Positions 8,245 through 17,740 of a stretch of DNA of 64,000 nucleotides are shown here, piece after piece; within the stretch, counting starts at the first letter, position 1; every line of letters begins with the position of its first letter. Origin of the DNA: Flavobacterium azizsancarii (GTDB taxonomy: Bacteria > Bacteroidota > Bacteroidia > Flavobacteriales > Flavobacteriaceae); the NCBI RefSeq assembly GCF_027980145.1, contig NZ_JAMZNK010000006.1:117401-181400 (forward strand). The letters are read 5' to 3'. The notes below the pieces were generated by a model, which was not told the DNA's origin, searched no databases, and was given only the letters and a program-made list of their open reading frames with translations. The position numbers were made by a program, and so were the translations under genes.

Positions 8245-11160
8245 TTATCTCAGACAATTTCTTAAAATGGTCACCGGATGCATTGCTTTTCTATTTGTTC
8301 CGTCAAAAATCTGGTGGCGGCAACTGGTTCCTGCGGCAGCAATTGCTGTAGTAGGTTCAGTTGTACGGATTTTTGGAAACAAAGTATCCTCGCCCATTTG
8401 CATACTGATTTCATAATGCTCTTTTTCGTAACCAAATGAACCCGCCATACCACAACAACCGGAATTATAAATGGTCACTGAACTGTTTTTGGGCAGATTA
8501 AGCATTGCAAAAGAAGCTTCAATAGTACTCAGTGATTTTTGATGACAATGTCCGTGAATTTTTATTGTTTTCTGTTCCTCCGAAAATTGTCCGGAATGAA
8601 TTTTTTCTTTTGTAATTTCTCTTTTAAAGAATTCTTCTATCGTAAATACATCTTTATATAATTTTTCGGCAGCTTCCTTGTCGTTTGCCAATCGGATGTA
8701 TTCGTCTCTAAAAGTTAATATCGCCGATGGTTCAATTCCGATTAATGGCGTACCTTCTGAAATTATATCTTTAAAAATGGCTATGTTTTTATTGGCGATT
8801 TCTTTTGCTTCTTCCAGAAATCCTTTTGAAATAAAAGCTCTTCCGCTTTCTTCATGCTGTATTACAAGAACTTCATAACCTAGCTTGGTCAATAATTCAT
8901 AAGCGTCTATTCCAACATTAACATCATAATAATTGGTGAATTCATCACAAAAAAGATAGACTTTTCCGTTTTCAAAAGAGTTACTTCCTGCTGACTTTTT
9001 GTTTTTTTCGTACCATTTTCTAAAAGTCGTTGGTGCTAATAAAGGTACTTGTCTTTTAGGAGCGATTCCCATACTTTTTTTGACCAACGGCAAATTGGCT
9101 ACAAAATTTGTCATTGCGGGAGCGATACTTCCCAATTCATTCAGTTTCGAATTGAAAGCAAATATTTTATTACGAATAGAAAATCCGTTTGCTTTTTGGT
9201 ATTGGTATAAAAACTCTGATTTCAAAGAAGCAACATCTACATTACTCGGGCATTCGCTTGCACAGGCTTTACAGCTCACACACAGCTCAAATACCTTATA
9301 TAATTCTTCGTGGTCGAACTTATTATCTTTCTCAGAATTTGTCAGATATTCTCTTAATGCATTTGCTCTGGCACGAGTAGTATCTTTTTCGTTTCGGGTG
9401 GCACGGTAACTCGGACATAACGTTCCTCCTGCTGATGGCGGTTTCCTGCAATCACCGGAACCGTTGCATTTTTCGGCGGCACGCAAGATGCCCATACTAT
9501 CTGAGAAATCCTGAATAGTTCTAATAACAGGTTCTTCCCTGCCTGCTTCAAAACGAAGATTTTCATCCATTTTAGAAGCATTTACAATTTTCCCCACATT
9601 TAAAATAGTATGGGGATCAAATGCTTTTTTTATTCGTTTCAGCAGCTCATAATTTTTATCACCAATCATAAAAGGTAAAAACTCTCCTCGTAAAATTCCG
9701 TCGCCATGTTCACCGCTTAGCGAACCTTTGTATCTTTTTACCAAGTGAGCGACTTCGGTTGAGATATTTCTAAACTGGTGTAGTCCTTCTTTTGTTTTTA
9801 AATTAATAACCGGACGTAAGTGCAATTCTCCGGCTCCGGCATGTGCATAATAAATGGCACTTTGTCCATGCCTTTCCATCATGGCGGCAAAATCAGCAAT
9901 ATAATTAGGTAAATCGCTTAGTTCAACCGCTGTATCTTCGATCGAATCGGCAGCCTTATCATCGCCAACGATACTTCCTAAAAGTCCTAAACCTGCTTTT
10001 CGAACCTCATTGACTTTATCAATATCAGTTCCGTAAATTTTAGGCAAAGCATATCCAAAATTATTATCTTCAAGATCTTTTATTAAAGCATCAGCTTGTA
10101 ATTCGGCATCTTCCATACTGATATAAGAACCTACTTCAAGCATAATTACCGCTTTTGGTTCTCCCACAATAAAAAATCTGTTTTTAGATTGTTCCCTATT
10201 CGTTTTGGTACAATCTAAAATCGTATCATCCATCATTTCACAGGTATACAAATGATGTTTCATTGCTGTAACTACTGCTTCTAAACTTTCGTGAATAGTA
10301 TGAAAATGCGCCACAACCATAATATTGTTTGTTGGCGGTAAATCATCTACTTTCAAGGTAATTTCTGTTGTAAATGCCAGGGTTCCTTCGCTTCCGCAAA
10401 GTAATTTCCCTAAATTGATCGTGTTTTCTGTTCCTGAAAACAGTTCTGATTTTAATAATGCATCAATTGCATAACCTGTATTTCTTCTGTGAATTTCAGG
10501 CTTTGGAAATTCCTTTAGAATCTCGTCCTGATTTTCTTTATTCGAAAGTTCCTCGTAAATGGTTTTGTAGATTTTACTTTCGAGTGAATCTCCTTTTGTT
10601 TTTTCTATAAATTCCTCCGAAGAGAGGTCTTTAAAAACCGCAATACTTCCATCGCTTAGAACCGCTTTTATCTCGACAATTTTATCACGCGTAACACCAT
10701 AACGTATAGAGGTTGTTCCGGATGAATTATTGCCCACCATTCCGCCAATCATGCATCGGCTTGTGGTCGAAGTAGTTGGACTAAAAAATAAACCGTATGG
10801 TTTTAAATACAAATTCAGTTCATCACGAATTACTCCGGGCTGTACTGTGATCGTTTTCTTTTCAGCATCGAAAGCAACAATCTTGGTAAAATGCTTAGAA
10901 ACGTCTACGATTATTCCGTTTCCTACCGTTTGACCCGCCAAGGAAGTTCCTGCCGTTCTGGGAGTTATCGAAATCTTGTTTTTTTCTGCAAAACGAATAA
11001 TCTTGACAATATCTTCTTCTGATTTTGGAATTGCAACTGCTTCAGGCATAATTCTGTAAGCAGAAGCGTCTGTAGCATATATTTTTTTATGAAGCTCGTC
11101 ATAAAAAAGTGTTCCTTCCAGTGAATCGGATAGTTGCTGTAATTGGAGAAGGCTGGACAT
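8245..11160 (-). CDS. FAD- and Fe-S-containing D-2-hydroxyacid dehydrogenase (D-lactate / D-2-hydroxyglutarate type, YdiJ-like)
   Basis: 971 residues without a signal peptide. Domains in order: FAD-binding PCMH-type domain (about 40-230, TPRTAGTSLAGQTVG and GGMVGNNSSGTTS), FAD-oxidase C-terminal domain (about 260-530, with YYAHAGAGELHLRP and SGEHGDGILRGEF), a ferredoxin-like part with cysteine clusters CNGSGDCRKP and CVSCKACASECPSNVD (about 570-665), and a CCG-type C-terminus with SGCCGMAGSFGYEK. This architecture oxidises D-lactate or D-2-hydroxyglutarate and passes electrons to the respiratory chain. MurQ, encoded at 20957, releases D-lactate from MurNAc-6-P, which makes D-lactate the attractive substrate here; that link is inference. 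Confidence 0.85.
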   Translation of the reverse strand: MSSLLQLQQLSDSLEGTLFYDELHKKIYATDASAYRIMPEAVAIPKSEEDIVKIIRFAEKNKISITPRTAGTSLAGQTVGNGIIVDVSKHFTKIVAFDAEKKTITVQPGVIRDELNLYLKPYGLFFSPTTSTTSRCMIGGMVGNNSSGTTSIRYGVTRDKIVEIKAVLSDGSIAVFKDLSSEEFIEKTKGDSLESKIYKTIYEELSNKENQDEILKEFPKPEIHRRNTGYAIDALLKSELFSGTENTINLGKLLCGSEGTLAFTTEITLKVDDLPPTNNIMVVAHFHTIHESLEAVVTAMKHHLYTCEMMDDTILDCTKTNREQSKNRFFIVGEPKAVIMLEVGSYISMEDAELQADALIKDLEDNNFGYALPKIYGTDIDKVNEVRKAGLGLLGSIVGDDKAADSIEDTAVELSDLPNYIADFAAMMERHGQSAIYYAHAGAGELHLRPVINLKTKEGLHQFRNISTEVAHLVKRYKGSLSGEHGDGILRGEFLPFMIGDKNYELLKRIKKAFDPHTILNVGKIVNASKMDENLRFEAGREEPVIRTIQDFSDSMGILRAAEKCNGSGDCRKPPSAGGTLCPSYRATRNEKDTTRARANALREYLTNSEKDNKFDHEELYKVFELCVSCKACASECPSNVDVASLKSEFLYQYQKANGFSIRNKIFAFNSKLNELGSIAPAMTNFVANLPLVKKSMGIAPKRQVPLLAPTTFRKWYEKNKKSAGSNSFENGKVYLFCDEFTNYYDVNVGIDAYELLTKLGYEVLVIQHEESGRAFISKGFLEEAKEIANKNIAIFKDIISEGTPLIGIEPSAILTFRDEYIRLANDKEAAEKLYKDVFTIEEFFKREITKEKIHSGQFSEEQKTIKIHGHCHQKSLSTIEASFAMLNLPKNSSVTIYNSGCCGMAGSFGYEKEHYEISMQMGEDTLFPKIRTTEPTTAIAAAGTSCRHQIFDGTNRKAMHPVTILRNCLR

Positions 11161-11216
11161 GTAATTGGTTGTATTGCTTTGGTTGGTAATCCTAATATTT
11201 TGAATGCAAAAATTTT

Positions 11217-11355
11217 AACACATAGAAACATAGCTCACAAAACTTATTAAAAGGCGTTTCACTAAATTTGAATACACATAGTGTACTATGTGTAAAAATT
11301 ATAATTTTCTTAGATCAACTTTTAGATTTTATGTTAATCTATGTTTCTATGTGTT
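11217..11355. repeat. Nested inverted repeat, 139 bp
   Basis: Outer arms AACACATAGAAACATAG (11217-11233) and its exact complement (11339-11355) are 17 bp each and enclose an inner hairpin at 11273-11294 with arms TACACATAGT and ACTATGTGTA around GT. It fills most of the gap between the nagB stop and the dehydrogenase start. Confidence 0.8.
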
Positions 11356-11371
11356 TAAAAAAATTTACTTA

Positions 11372-13297
11372 CTAATAATCAAAACGTTTAAACGCTTCGA
11401 TCGCTTCGTATTCTGCCAATCCTAAATCATCGTATAAGATTGCTGTGTTTTTATTTCGGTCTTCGGCTCTAACCCAAAATTCTCTTGAGTCATTGCCCTG
11501 AAACATTACGCGGTCTTTTTGAGATTGATGATACAAAATGGCGTGACGTTTTAATAATACTTCTGATGGTGAAAGCGGAACGGCCATATCTATTTCGTGA
11601 ATGTCCCATTCGTGCCATGCGCCACGGTACAACCACAACCAGCAATCGTCCATGTATTTTTCAGGTTTCAATTCTTTCATTGCTGCAAAAATCGCGTTCA
11701 GACAAACTTCATGAGTTCCGTGCGGATCTGCAAGATCTCCTGCTGCAAAAACCTGATGTGGTTTTATTTTGGCAATAATATCTTTTACAATTGCAATATC
11801 TTCAGGTCCTAATGGATTCTTTTTTACTTGTCCAGTTTCATAAAACGGAAGATCTAAAAAGTGTGTATTGACATCTTTTAAACCAATGTATCTTGTTGCC
11901 GCATACGATTCTCTTCTACGAATCAATCCTTTTAATTTTCGAACTTCCAGAGAATCAATTTGATTTTCGGATTTATTATTCAAAAACTCAATTATTGACT
12001 TAAAGTCTATTTCAGTATTAGTTTCGCCTACAAAATCGTTTGCAACCTCAGCAAATTTTAATGCTTCGTCATCTGTAACGGCTATATTTCCAGAGGTTTG
12101 ATATACAACATGCACATCATGACCTTGTTTAATTAATTTCGAAAAAGTTCCTCCCATAGAAATCACATCATCATCAGGATGCGGGCTAAAAAGAATCACT
12201 CGTTTTTTTGCAGGATTGGCTCTTTCCGGACGATGAGAATCATCTGTATTGGGTTTTCCACCCGGCCATCCTGTAATAGTATGCTGCAATATGTTGAACA
12301 TATTAATATTCAAATCATAAGCAGAACCTTCCTGCGCTAAAAGGTCTGACATACCATTATTATTGTAATCTCTGTCAGTTAATTTTAATATGGATTGTTT
12401 GGTTTCTTTGCAAAGCCAAACGATTGCTTTACTTTTTAATTCTTGTGTCCACGTACATTCGCCAACCAGCCAGGGCGTTTCGAATCGGGTTAATGCAGAG
12501 GCAGAAAACTGGTCTAATACAAAGGTCGCATTAGCATGATTTTGTAAAAAAGTAGCCGGAACTTCTGAAGATATATCACCCTGAATGGTTCTTTTGATGA
12601 TATCGGCTTTGTTTTGTCCCCAAGCCATCAGGACAATTCTTTTAGATCTAAGAATTGTTGACACGCCCATGGTAATCGCTCTTTTAGGAACGTTGTCGAT
12701 CCCATTAAAGTCTGATGACGCATCGACTCTGGTAATATGGTCTAAGGTTATAATTCTTGTTCCTGAATTGATGTGGGATCCCGGCTCGTTGAAACCTACG
12801 TGACCGGTACGACCAATTCCTAATAATTGAAAATCAAGTCCGCCAGCTTCTTTTATTTTTATTTCGTAATCTACACAATACTGGTTCAGTTCATCACTTG
12901 CAACTGTTCCATCCGGGATATTTACATTTTCCGGTTTGATATCAATATGATTAAACAGGTATTGATGCATAAAATAATGGTAGCTCTGGCGGTTCTCCTT
13001 GGTCATTGGATAATATTCATCCAGATTAAAAGAAACTACATTGCTAAAACTAAGGTTCTCTTCTTTATGCATGCGAACCAGTTCTTCATATACTTTTATT
13101 GGCGAAGAACCTGTTGCCAGACCAAGAACGCAAGATTCATTATTAGCTTGTTTTGAACGTATTAATTCGGCTATTTCCTGAGCGACAATTTTTGAAGCTT
13201 CCAGAGAACTCTCAAAAATCACATTATGATTTTTTTCAAATCTCGTTTCTTCAAATTTTCCTGGTATGTCGTATGCCAAAGAAGTATCGGTTTTCAT
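11372..13297 (-). CDS. nagB: Glucosamine-6-phosphate deaminase fused to a PIG-L/LmbE-type deacetylase domain
   Basis: 641 residues from the ATG at 13297, chosen because a longer frame to 13357 runs through the -7 box at 13327-13334. Residues about 20-290 are NagB: LGLATGSSP (58-66), the catalytic region NLDEYY with D93, and GRTGHVGFNEPGS with H166. Residues about 365-641 are a PIG-L domain with metal-ligand motifs HPDDD (373-377) and DPHGTHE (524-530). NagB turns GlcN-6-P into Fru-6-P and ammonia. Such fusions are common in Bacteroidota; the job of the second domain is unproven, but it could remove acetyl groups from amino sugars. A DeoR gene lies directly upstream, and sequence boxes in the leader match the susC leader. 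Confidence 0.92.
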   Translation of the reverse strand: MKTDTSLAYDIPGKFEETRFEKNHNVIFESSLEASKIVAQEIAELIRSKQANNESCVLGLATGSSPIKVYEELVRMHKEENLSFSNVVSFNLDEYYPMTKENRQSYHYFMHQYLFNHIDIKPENVNIPDGTVASDELNQYCVDYEIKIKEAGGLDFQLLGIGRTGHVGFNEPGSHINSGTRIITLDHITRVDASSDFNGIDNVPKRAITMGVSTILRSKRIVLMAWGQNKADIIKRTIQGDISSEVPATFLQNHANATFVLDQFSASALTRFETPWLVGECTWTQELKSKAIVWLCKETKQSILKLTDRDYNNNGMSDLLAQEGSAYDLNINMFNILQHTITGWPGGKPNTDDSHRPERANPAKKRVILFSPHPDDDVISMGGTFSKLIKQGHDVHVVYQTSGNIAVTDDEALKFAEVANDFVGETNTEIDFKSIIEFLNNKSENQIDSLEVRKLKGLIRRRESYAATRYIGLKDVNTHFLDLPFYETGQVKKNPLGPEDIAIVKDIIAKIKPHQVFAAGDLADPHGTHEVCLNAIFAAMKELKPEKYMDDCWLWLYRGAWHEWDIHEIDMAVPLSPSEVLLKRHAILYHQSQKDRVMFQGNDSREFWVRAEDRNKNTAILYDDLGLAEYEAIEAFKRFDY

Positions 13298-13326
13298 AAT
13301 ATATCTCTTAGTTAAAATTAGTTTAA

Positions 13327-13334
13327 CAAATATA
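13327..13334 (-). promoter_or_regulatory. -7 promoter box of nagB
   Basis: Reads TATATTTG on the minus strand, a perfect TANNTTTG flavobacterial -7 element, about 30 bp upstream of the nagB ATG. No convincing -33 TTG was found at normal spacing. Confidence 0.6.
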
Positions 13335-13356
13335 TACAAAAAACGAAGTCGATACA

Positions 13357-13413
13357 TTATTTTGCACTATTTAACAAAAATAAAATTAAAAACAGCAAAA
13401 TAATGCAGAAAAT
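13357..13413. promoter_or_regulatory. Candidate DeoR operator pair upstream of nagB
   Basis: Two copies of a TTTTGCAYTATTT-like word face each other: TTATTTTGCACTATTT on the plus strand (13357-13372) and TTTTCTGCATTATTTT on the minus strand (13397-13413). The same word is at 14320-14337 before susC. The pair lies just upstream of the nagB -7 box. Binding by the adjacent DeoR-type protein is inferred. Confidence 0.5.
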
Positions 13414-13430
13414 ACTACCTAAACCTTAAA

Positions 13431-14180
13431 CTACAAGACAAAAACGCCTGCTTTTCTATACTCTTCCAAACTTAAATCTTCCGGATCTAATTCGGTTACG
13501 ATGGTATCCAACTGGCTAAGATCGCAAACACTGTGAGGCATTTTAGTATTTAATTTATTCGAAGAAAACATAGAGACTACCCTGTCTGAAGACTCTATCA
13601 TTGCCTTTTTAACAATAGAGACTTCATAGCCAATCTCTGTCAGACCTTGTTTTATACTGATGCTGCTTGCTCCTAAAAAACAAATGTCAGCTTTAATCTT
13701 AGACAAAACCTGCATCACATCCATTCCTATTGTAACCATTGCCTTTTTCTGCATTTTTCCACCTATAAATATCAAATCGATATTGGGATGCTGGGACAAT
13801 TGCATTGCTATTGGCAAACTATACGTATAAATTGTAGCTTTTAAGTCCGAAGGAATAAGCTTTGCAAAGACCAGATTGGTACTTCCTCCACTCATTATAA
13901 TAACCTGTCCATCATGCAGTAAAGACAATGCTTTTTTAACGATTTTCTTCTTCTCCTCTTCAGCACTTATATTAATATTAAAGACATCAACAGATTTTTC
14001 GATAAATTGTATAGCACCTCCGTAAACTTTCTCAAGTAACTTTTTATCGTCTAATTCGTTCAAATCCCTTCTTATTGTGTCTTCGGATAAATCCAGAGCT
14101 AAAGCCAAATCTGTTGTAACAACCTTTTGTTCTTCAAGGAGTTTAGTCATTATAAATTTATGTCTTTCGGCTTTAAGCAT
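13431..14180 (-). CDS. DeoR-family transcription regulator
   Basis: 249 residues. An N-terminal winged helix-turn-helix begins MLKAERHKFIMTKLLEE and includes the DeoR signature (about 30-55, EDTIRRDLNELDDKKLLEKV). The C-terminal sugar-phosphate-sensing domain (about 75-235) contains IIMSGGSTN and a FLGASSI segment. Such proteins repress sugar operons and respond to phosphorylated sugars. It sits between nagB on the same strand and the divergent susC operon, and shared boxes in both leaders suggest that it controls both. A GlcNAc-6-P or GlcN-6-P signal is plausible but inferred. Confidence 0.9.
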   Translation of the reverse strand: MLKAERHKFIMTKLLEEQKVVTTDLALALDLSEDTIRRDLNELDDKKLLEKVYGGAIQFIEKSVDVFNINISAEEEKKKIVKKALSLLHDGQVIIMSGGSTNLVFAKLIPSDLKATIYTYSLPIAMQLSQHPNIDLIFIGGKMQKKAMVTIGMDVMQVLSKIKADICFLGASSISIKQGLTEIGYEVSIVKKAMIESSDRVVSMFSSNKLNTKMPHSVCDLSQLDTIVTELDPEDLSLEEYRKAGVFVL

Positions 14181-14319
14181 TTGTTTTAGAAATTAAAAAT
14201 TCAGAACAAATATATCAAATAATTCAATTCAAAATTGGAAGATCCATCAACAAATGCAACAGTTTGCACGCTTTAACACATACTTATTAACTTATTGAAT
14301 CTTTATATTTAAAATTGCG

Positions 14320-14337
14320 TTATTTTGCATTATTTTA
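14320..14337 (+). promoter_or_regulatory. Candidate DeoR operator upstream of susC
   Basis: TTATTTTGCATTATTTTA matches the two boxes in the nagB leader at 13 of 14 core positions. It lies about 30 bp upstream of the susC -33 element. Confidence 0.5.
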
Positions 14338-14365
14338 GTTAATTTTTCAAAATAAATTATCAATG

Positions 14366-14397
14366 TTGCATTTATATGCAATAAATAAATATATTTG
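14366..14397 (+). promoter_or_regulatory. Promoter of the muropeptide susC operon
   Basis: TTG (14366-14368), 21-bp spacer, TATATTTG (14390-14397): a full match to the flavobacterial promoter pattern. An inverted repeat TTGCAT-TTAT-ATGCAA (14366-14381) overlaps the -33 element. The position shows that translation starts at 14429, not further upstream. Confidence 0.75.
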
Positions 14398-14428
14398 CGC
14401 AACAACCATTAAAAAAAACCAAGTAATT

Positions 14429-17400
14429 ATGAAAAAATTATTCCTTATTACATTGTTGGTTTTGTTCATACAGACAACATTTGGGCAAACAAAAACAATT
14501 ACCGGAACAGTAAAAAACAAGGCGGACGGGTTTCCTTTACCCGGCGTTAGTGTTCTCATTCAAGGAAGTACCAGCGGTACTACAACTGATTTTGACGGAA
14601 ATTTCAGTCTCTCTGCAACTGCAGGACAAAGCCTTAGCTTTAGCTATATGGGTTTTGAGACTAAAATCGTAAAAATTGAGGCACAGCAAAAAATCAACGT
14701 TGATCTTTTAGAAAGCACTTCTAAGCTGGACGAAGTTGTGATTGTAGGTTTCTCTTCTCAGAAAAAAACGAATTTAACCGGTGCTGTTGCTTCAATCGAT
14801 GTAGCTAAGACAATTGGCAGCCGACCTCTAACAGATGTGAGCAAAGCCTTGCAGGGAACTACACCCGGGGTAAATGTTAGTTTTAACTCAGGAAACATCA
14901 ATCGTGTGGCTAAAATAAACATTCGTGGAGCCGGAACTATTAATGGTTCTGATGATCCTTTGATATTGGTTGACGGGGTTCCAACGGATTTATCTCTTAT
15001 TAATCCAAATGATATTGCAACAATGACGGTTCTTAAAGATGCAGCTTCGGCTTCTATCTACGGTGCGCGTGCTGCTTTTGGGGTAGTATTGATTACAACT
15101 AAAGGAGGAAAAACAGGAGAAGGAAAAGTGAGATTTTCTTATTCTGCCAATACGGCTTTTGTTAATCCTATTTCTACTTTAAATTTCTTAGATCCAACAG
15201 AAGAAATTCCGGGACTAGTTGCCGCCGGAACACGTACTGATGGTGCTGTACCAGAGCTTTTTGGTGCAAACTACAATACTTTACTTGCCGGAATCAAAAA
15301 CTGGAAAGAAAAATATGCAAACAATCGTACGAGCCGTGAGATGGTATATGGTGAAGATTGGGAAATAAAAAATGGTACACCTTATTTCTACAGGGTTTGG
15401 GATGCTAATAAAGAATTGTATGCCAGCAATGCTGTTCAGACCACTCACAATCTTTCGGCACAAGGTAACTTGGGAGAAAAAAGTTCTTTCTTTGCTTCAT
15501 TTGCCCTTGCTAACCAAGATGGCATGTTACGAGTGAATCAGGAACAAAGACAAAGAACCAATATCAATTTAGGATTCACTACAAAATTGGCTGACTGGCT
15601 TACGGGTGATTTCAAAGTAATGAATATCAACAGTAAATATGACCAGCCGTTTAACTACTATGGTGGTTCTGGTACTGATGATACAAGTTATGGAGGTTAT
15701 TTTGGATATGCGCTTCGTTGGGGACAGTATTTTCCAAATTTCGGAACTTATAAAGGATATAATTTCCGTACTGCGGGAGGTTATTTATCGAATGCATCAA
15801 GAAATGAAAACGTGCAACGCAACAACAGGTTAAGTGCAAAATTTACAGCAGATATCACTAAAAATTTCAATGTGATAGCCGAAGTAAGTAACGTAACAAA
15901 TACATACGACAGAAAACAAAATGGTGGTAAATTCTTAGCCTGGGACAGCTGGTCTGCCATGCCATATGATGCTACAACAATACAAACCGCTATACCTGCA
16001 ACGCTGGAAGCCGGAAACGATTATGTAGCACAATCTAAATCTGAGTCAGTTACTAATGTGGTGAACATTTACGGAAACTACAAAAAACAAATAAACAAAC
16101 ATAGTTTCAAGGTTTTAGCAGGTTTTAACTCTGAGTGGCAGGATTTCTCCCGTAATTATGCAAGAAGAAACACGCTTTTAGACAAATCAAAACCAGAATT
16201 CAATCTTGCTGTAGGGGAACAATTTGTATCGGGTTCTGCTAATAAAGATCTAAACCCAACAGAAACAACGTATTCGATTGCGGGTTTCTTTGGTCGTATC
16301 AACTATGATTATAATGGGATTTACTTATTAGAATTGAATGCACGTTATGATGGTTCTTCAAAATTCCCTACAAGCGAACAATGGGGATTCTTCCCTTCTG
16401 CTTCTGTAGGATATAAAATTGTGAATGAGAAATTCATGGAAAGTACACGTGGCTGGCTGAACGATCTTAAAATACGTGGTTCTATTGGTGCAATTGGAAA
16501 TCAAAACGTAGGAAACAATGCTTTCTTATCAATCATGAATTCTACTAATCCTTCATGGGTAAACAGCGGTTCTACATTGCCTCCGTCTACAGGTTTACCA
16601 ACTAACGTTGACCCTTCTTTGACCTGGGAAAAAGTATACACAAAAGATGTGGGTATTGACGTAAGAATTTTTGATATGCTTGGTGCTTCGTTTGACTGGT
16701 ACCAACGCGACACTAAAGGAATGCTGGCTCCTGGTATCACACTTCCGGGTTCATTTGGACAAAATGCTGCTCAAACCAACTCAGGAAACATGAGAACAAG
16801 AGGATGGGAACTGTCTTTGAACTTTAATAAAAATCTTAGCGAAACTGCTTCTGTATTTGTTGATGTGGCTTTGTCAGATTATAAATCTGTAATTACAAAA
16901 TGGAACAATACTTCTAAATTATTAGGTATAGTTACTCCTACTACATATCCTTATTATGATGGTTACGAAATTGGTCAGATTTGGGGTTTAACCAGTGACA
17001 GACTTCTTCAGGCTGACGATGTTATTACTAATAATGGTAAAACAGTAAATGGTGTTGATTACTCTAAAACAATGGTGGGCAGCTTTAAATACGGAGCCGG
17101 AGATGTACATTATGTAGATAAGGACGGAGACGGTGTTATATCCCGTGGAGCAGGAACAGCAGACGATCATGGGGATTTAAGCAAAATTGGTAATACAACA
17201 CCGCGTTACAAATATGGTATAACAGTAGGTGGAAAATTCCGCGGATTTGATGTTTCAGGTTTCTTTCAGGGAGTTGGAAAACGTGATTACTGGGCTGCTT
17301 CTGATGCTGTTTTACCTTTCTATCGTGCACCTCAGCAAATGTATGCCAGCCAGGCTGATTACTGGACACCGGAAAATACCGGGGCTTATTTTCCAAACCC

Positions 17401-17716
17401 ATATTACGGAAATGAAGCTAATACACTTGGTGCAGGTACGACAGGTTCAAACAACTTTGTTACATCAACAAGATATTTATTAGACATGTCTTATTTCCGT
17501 CTAAAAAATGTTACTCTTGGATATTCACTGTCAAAAGATTTAGTAAAAAGAGCGCGCTTAGAAAAAGTAAGAATTTATGCATCAGGAGAAAACTTAGTGA
17601 CCTGGGCAGACAAACGTCTTCCTGTTGACCCTGAAATTGATGAAACTGAAGTTTTCTGGGGAAGAGCTTATCCGTATACCAAAACAATCTCTTTTGGTGT
17701 TGAGCTTTCTTTCTAA
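14429..17716 (+). CDS. SusC/RagA-family TonB-dependent outer-membrane transporter
   Basis: 1095 residues from the ATG at 14429; an upstream in-frame start at 14363 is rejected because the promoter lies inside it. Signal peptide 1-19, carboxypeptidase-regulatory-like domain (about 22-100, ITGTVKNKADGFPLPG), TonB box-like LDEVVIVGF, plug domain with ILVDGVPTD and a SIYGARAAFG motif, then a 22-strand-type barrel to a C-terminal phenylalanine (GVELSF). It pairs with the SusD gene 24 bp downstream to import oligosaccharides. With NamZ, MurQ and NagZ-like genes behind it, peptidoglycan fragments are the likely cargo. Confidence 0.93.
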   Translation: MKKLFLITLLVLFIQTTFGQTKTITGTVKNKADGFPLPGVSVLIQGSTSGTTTDFDGNFSLSATAGQSLSFSYMGFETKIVKIEAQQKINVDLLESTSKLDEVVIVGFSSQKKTNLTGAVASIDVAKTIGSRPLTDVSKALQGTTPGVNVSFNSGNINRVAKINIRGAGTINGSDDPLILVDGVPTDLSLINPNDIATMTVLKDAASASIYGARAAFGVVLITTKGGKTGEGKVRFSYSANTAFVNPISTLNFLDPTEEIPGLVAAGTRTDGAVPELFGANYNTLLAGIKNWKEKYANNRTSREMVYGEDWEIKNGTPYFYRVWDANKELYASNAVQTTHNLSAQGNLGEKSSFFASFALANQDGMLRVNQEQRQRTNINLGFTTKLADWLTGDFKVMNINSKYDQPFNYYGGSGTDDTSYGGYFGYALRWGQYFPNFGTYKGYNFRTAGGYLSNASRNENVQRNNRLSAKFTADITKNFNVIAEVSNVTNTYDRKQNGGKFLAWDSWSAMPYDATTIQTAIPATLEAGNDYVAQSKSESVTNVVNIYGNYKKQINKHSFKVLAGFNSEWQDFSRNYARRNTLLDKSKPEFNLAVGEQFVSGSANKDLNPTETTYSIAGFFGRINYDYNGIYLLELNARYDGSSKFPTSEQWGFFPSASVGYKIVNEKFMESTRGWLNDLKIRGSIGAIGNQNVGNNAFLSIMNSTNPSWVNSGSTLPPSTGLPTNVDPSLTWEKVYTKDVGIDVRIFDMLGASFDWYQRDTKGMLAPGITLPGSFGQNAAQTNSGNMRTRGWELSLNFNKNLSETASVFVDVALSDYKSVITKWNNTSKLLGIVTPTTYPYYDGYEIGQIWGLTSDRLLQADDVITNNGKTVNGVDYSKTMVGSFKYGAGDVHYVDKDGDGVISRGAGTADDHGDLSKIGNTTPRYKYGITVGGKFRGFDVSGFFQGVGKRDYWAASDAVLPFYRAPQQMYASQADYWTPENTGAYFPNPYYGNEANTLGAGTTGSNNFVTSTRYLLDMSYFRLKNVTLGYSLSKDLVKRARLEKVRIYASGENLVTWADKRLPVDPEIDETEVFWGRAYPYTKTISFGVELSF

Positions 17717-17740
17717 TACTAACAATTCAAAACTTTTAAA

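Noticed and set aside
8999..9409. Plus-strand frame of 136 codons
   Set aside because: Antisense to the dehydrogenase cysteine-cluster region; composition explained by the real gene.
13298..13357. Longer N-terminus for NagB
   Set aside because: The extra 20 codons cover the -7 box and are not expected in the family.
14363..14428. Longer N-terminus for SusC
   Set aside because: Would place the promoter -7 box inside the coding region and spoil the signal peptide.
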